Positions 4,670 to 6,266 of a stretch of DNA of 6,266 bases are shown here, piece by piece. The stretch spans positions 1-6,266 of the forward strand of contig SDWN01000431.1 in the NCBI GenBank assembly GCA_004195305.1. The letters run 5' to 3'. Both the position numbers and the translations under genes were made by a program. Positions within the stretch are counted from its first letter, which is position 1. Each line of letters starts with the position of its first letter. Source of the DNA: Neptunomonas sp. GTDB lineage: Bacteria > Pseudomonadota > Gammaproteobacteria > Pseudomonadales > Balneatricaceae. The notes under the pieces were generated by a model that saw nothing but the letters and a program-made list of their open reading frames with translations, made no database searches and was not told where the DNA came from.

Positions 4670-5822
4670 GCGCCAACCGATGCAAGACACTCTCGGTATT
4701 CAGATCTGCAATCGAATTCACCCCCAGCAAGGCCATGGAGCGCTCCAGCTCGGTTTTGAGCAGATGTAAGGCCCGCTCGACGCCGGGCTGACCGCCTGCG
4801 GCCAGTCCGTACAGATAAGGACGACCTATAGAGCAGGCATCGGCCCCCAGGGCCAGGGCTTTGATAATATGGGTGCCGCGGCGTATGCCGCCATCAACAA
4901 TCAGCTCCAGCTGATCACCCACGGCCTCTCGAATCGGGCGAATACAATCCACCGGAGCCGGCGCGCCTTCGAGTTGACGACCACCATGGTTGGAGATCAT
5001 CACCGCACTGGCGCCGATCTCTACCGCGCGCTTGGCATCCTCGGGTGATTGTAGCCCCTTGATGACAAAAGGGCCGCCCCACTGCTCGGCCAACCAGGCG
5101 GCATCGTCCCAGGTGACGGTGCGGTCAAATTGACCGTTGACGTATTCCACCAGCCCCATAGCGCCCTTATTCAACGCATCCACGCGGTGAGCAACATTGG
5201 CCAACCTGAAATCACGATCTAATAACAGATGGAACAACCAGGCAAAGCTGGTGCCGTAACTGAACAGATTACGCGGCGTTATTTTCGGCGGCATGGTCAT
5301 GCCGTTGATCAGGTCGCGTTCACGGTTACCCGCCAGGGGGGTATCAACGGTCAGACACAGAGCCTGATACCCCGCATCCTTACAGCGCACGACAAACTCC
5401 CGGGTTAACTCGCGGTCCTTCAGAATATAGATCTGAAACATCTTCGGGCCTGGCGTGTGCGCCGCGACCTGTTCAAGACTGGTGGTGGCCATGGTCGAAA
5501 GACCGTAGAGGGTGCCAAAGGTGTCAGCGGCCCGACAGGCAGCCAGCTCTTTATCATGATGAAACAGACGTGACATCCCGGTTGGCGCCAGAAAAAACGG
5601 CAGATCCAGGGTGGCGCCCAACACGGGGGTGCTCAGGTCGATACGGTCGATGTTGTTAAGATGATTGGGCAGCAGCTGGTAATCATCAAACGCCTGGGTA
5701 TTACGCCGCATACTCCATTCATCATCTGCGCCACCGTCAATATAATGAAACATGGGCGCCGGCAACTTGGACTTGGCACGTTTGCGCAGGTCGGCAATAT
5801 TGTTACAACGGGACAGTTTCAT
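4650..5822 (-). CDS. lldD: FMN-dependent L-lactate / 2-hydroxyacid dehydrogenase
   Basis: This is a member of the FMN-dependent alpha-hydroxy-acid dehydrogenase/oxidase family (LldD, glycolate oxidase, flavocytochrome b2). It oxidises an L-2-hydroxyacid, probably L-lactate to pyruvate, and passes electrons to quinone at the inner membrane. The ATG at 5822 gives 390 residues; a TTG at 5828 is possible, but GAGG sits 7 bases ahead of the ATG and too close to the TTG. All catalytic positions are visible: Y27 (FHYIDGGADDE), Y132 (FQIYILKDRE), D160 and R167 (LTVDTPLAGNRERDL), K255 (FVIKGL), and H279 with R282 (SNHGGRQLEGAP). FMN contacts include APTG (79-82), DGGIRRGTH (310-318) and GRPYLYG (333-339). 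The hydrophobic loop SFAWLFHLLL (192-201) may touch the membrane. Length is normal. Exact substrate (lactate, glycolate or mandelate) cannot be fixed from sequence alone. It appears to be the first gene of a cluster with the Cys-rich gene and slyD. Confidence 0.95.
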   Translation of the reverse strand: MKLSRCNNIADLRKRAKSKLPAPMFHYIDGGADDEWSMRRNTQAFDDYQLLPNHLNNIDRIDLSTPVLGATLDLPFFLAPTGMSRLFHHDKELAACRAADTFGTLYGLSTMATTSLEQVAAHTPGPKMFQIYILKDRELTREFVVRCKDAGYQALCLTVDTPLAGNRERDLINGMTMPPKITPRNLFSYGTSFAWLFHLLLDRDFRLANVAHRVDALNKGAMGLVEYVNGQFDRTVTWDDAAWLAEQWGGPFVIKGLQSPEDAKRAVEIGASAVMISNHGGRQLEGAPAPVDCIRPIREAVGDQLELIVDGGIRRGTHIIKALALGADACSIGRPYLYGLAAGGQPGVERALHLLKTELERSMALLGVNSIADLNTESVLHRLAHASYHR

Positions 5823-6245
5823 GGACAAACCTCGACCTGGAATGATGACGGGATGCCAGTTTGACGAAATAGGGTTATAGAATCAACAACCTGCTAGGAG
5901 CAGCAACAGACAGATGGAGAATCAAGCGATCTGTCAGCACACCCCCTCATTACCGCCACCACACCTGAACCAGAGTCTCGCTAAGCAGGTAGCGACCACC
6001 TTGGTCGTCACAGCCAACACCCAAGCCGCGTACCCTGACAGCGCTGAACACGTGTTTGGCAACGCCAAGCACAGCACAGCAAGCCTGGCGCGAGCTGACA
6101 GCATCTAACCCTAAGACAATCAACATGAACCTTGAAAAGAAATAGCGATAGCCGCCTCGATTAAACCCAAGGTTAAGGTATTAATGATACAGGTCAACGA
6201 ATCGAAACCTAGCGATTGTTCCTGGCTGCAGAGTTGCTAGTATCC
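5823..6245. other. Upstream region of lldD, no convincing gene
   Basis: These 423 bases should contain the lldD promoter on the minus strand. A possible -10, TATAAC, reads on the minus strand at 5879-5874, about 50 bases above the lldD ATG, but no good -35 was found. Structures seen are a hairpin CGACCA/TGGTCG with a 3-base loop (5993-6007) and the inverted repeat AACCTTG (6128-6134) with CAAGGTT (6168-6174). A 64-codon plus-strand frame (5914-6108) has a GGAG 13 bases ahead of its ATG, which is too far, and no recognisable protein features, so I do not call it a gene. Confidence 0.5.
5993..6007. repeat. Short perfect hairpin upstream of lldD
   Basis: CGACCA (5993-5998) and TGGTCG (6002-6007) are exact reverse complements around CCT. 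It lies about 170 bases above the lldD start and could be an operator half-site pair, or chance. Confidence 0.3.
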
Positions 6246-6266
6246 CTGTCTCTTATACACATCTCC
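6246..6266 (-). other. Nextera adapter remnant, right
   Basis: CTGTCTCTTATACACATCT (6246-6264) is the reverse complement of the left mosaic end. The final CC matches the next two bases of the Nextera read-2 adapter. This is library sequence; genomic DNA ends at about 6245. Confidence 0.96.

Noticed and set aside
4165..4759. Plus-strand frames of 148 and 151 codons opposite slyD and lldD
   Set aside because: They lie antisense to two well-supported genes and show no domain features; they are shadows.
5914..6108. 64-codon plus-strand frame in the lldD upstream region
   Set aside because: GGAG is 13 bases away from the ATG, the product is low in hydrophobic residues and unrecognised, and the region is expected to be regulatory. 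An opposing 54-codon minus-strand frame is equally weak.
1..6266. A 6.2-kb composite transposon with 19-bp terminal inverted repeats
   Set aside because: The repeats equal the Nextera mosaic end exactly, the right one continues with CC as in the commercial adapter, and no transposase is inside.

Overview
The window is a contig of about 6.2 kb. A 19-base Tn5/Nextera mosaic end sits at each extremity (1-19 and 6246-6264), so it looks like one tagmented DNA molecule or an untrimmed contig rather than a transposon. The gene content points to a gammaproteobacterium: a Tsr-like chemoreceptor with a single-Cache sensor, an LldD-type FMN dehydrogenase, a SlyD-type prolyl isomerase, and strong Shine-Dalgarno sites on several genes. 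I cannot name the genus.

Left part (20-1122): accessory, decayed DNA. A minus-strand reading frame of unknown function runs off the left edge. It abuts the C-terminal end of a lambda-type tyrosine recombinase on the plus strand, which is interrupted by a TAG codon. Next comes a non-coding stretch holding a palindrome-rich element of about 280 bp bounded by 23-bp inverted repeats (801-1088), which looks like a MITE.

Middle (1123-3612): a complete methyl-accepting chemotaxis protein on the minus strand. It is followed by a non-coding interval with inverted repeats and then, on the plus strand, a very short two-helix membrane protein gene that appears to be split by a one-base deletion. Behind it lie a degenerate tRNA lacking its anticodon arm, a good intrinsic terminator and an 11-bp tandem repeat. 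Together these look like an old integration or deletion scar.

Right part (3826-5822): a minus-strand cluster in the order lldD (L-lactate or other 2-hydroxyacid dehydrogenase), a small Cys-rich protein whose start overlaps the lldD stop, and slyD (FKBP-type prolyl isomerase with a short His tail). The overlap suggests co-transcription. The small Cys-rich protein is the most interesting unknown: it could bind metal or an iron-sulfur cluster, next to a flavin dehydrogenase and a metal-binding chaperone. The last 420 bases hold the presumed lldD promoter region and no convincing gene.

I found no complete novel defence, CRISPR or mobile system here. The best leads are the lldD/Cys-rich/slyD cluster, the MITE-like element, the frameshifted Met-rich small membrane protein and the truncated tRNA.
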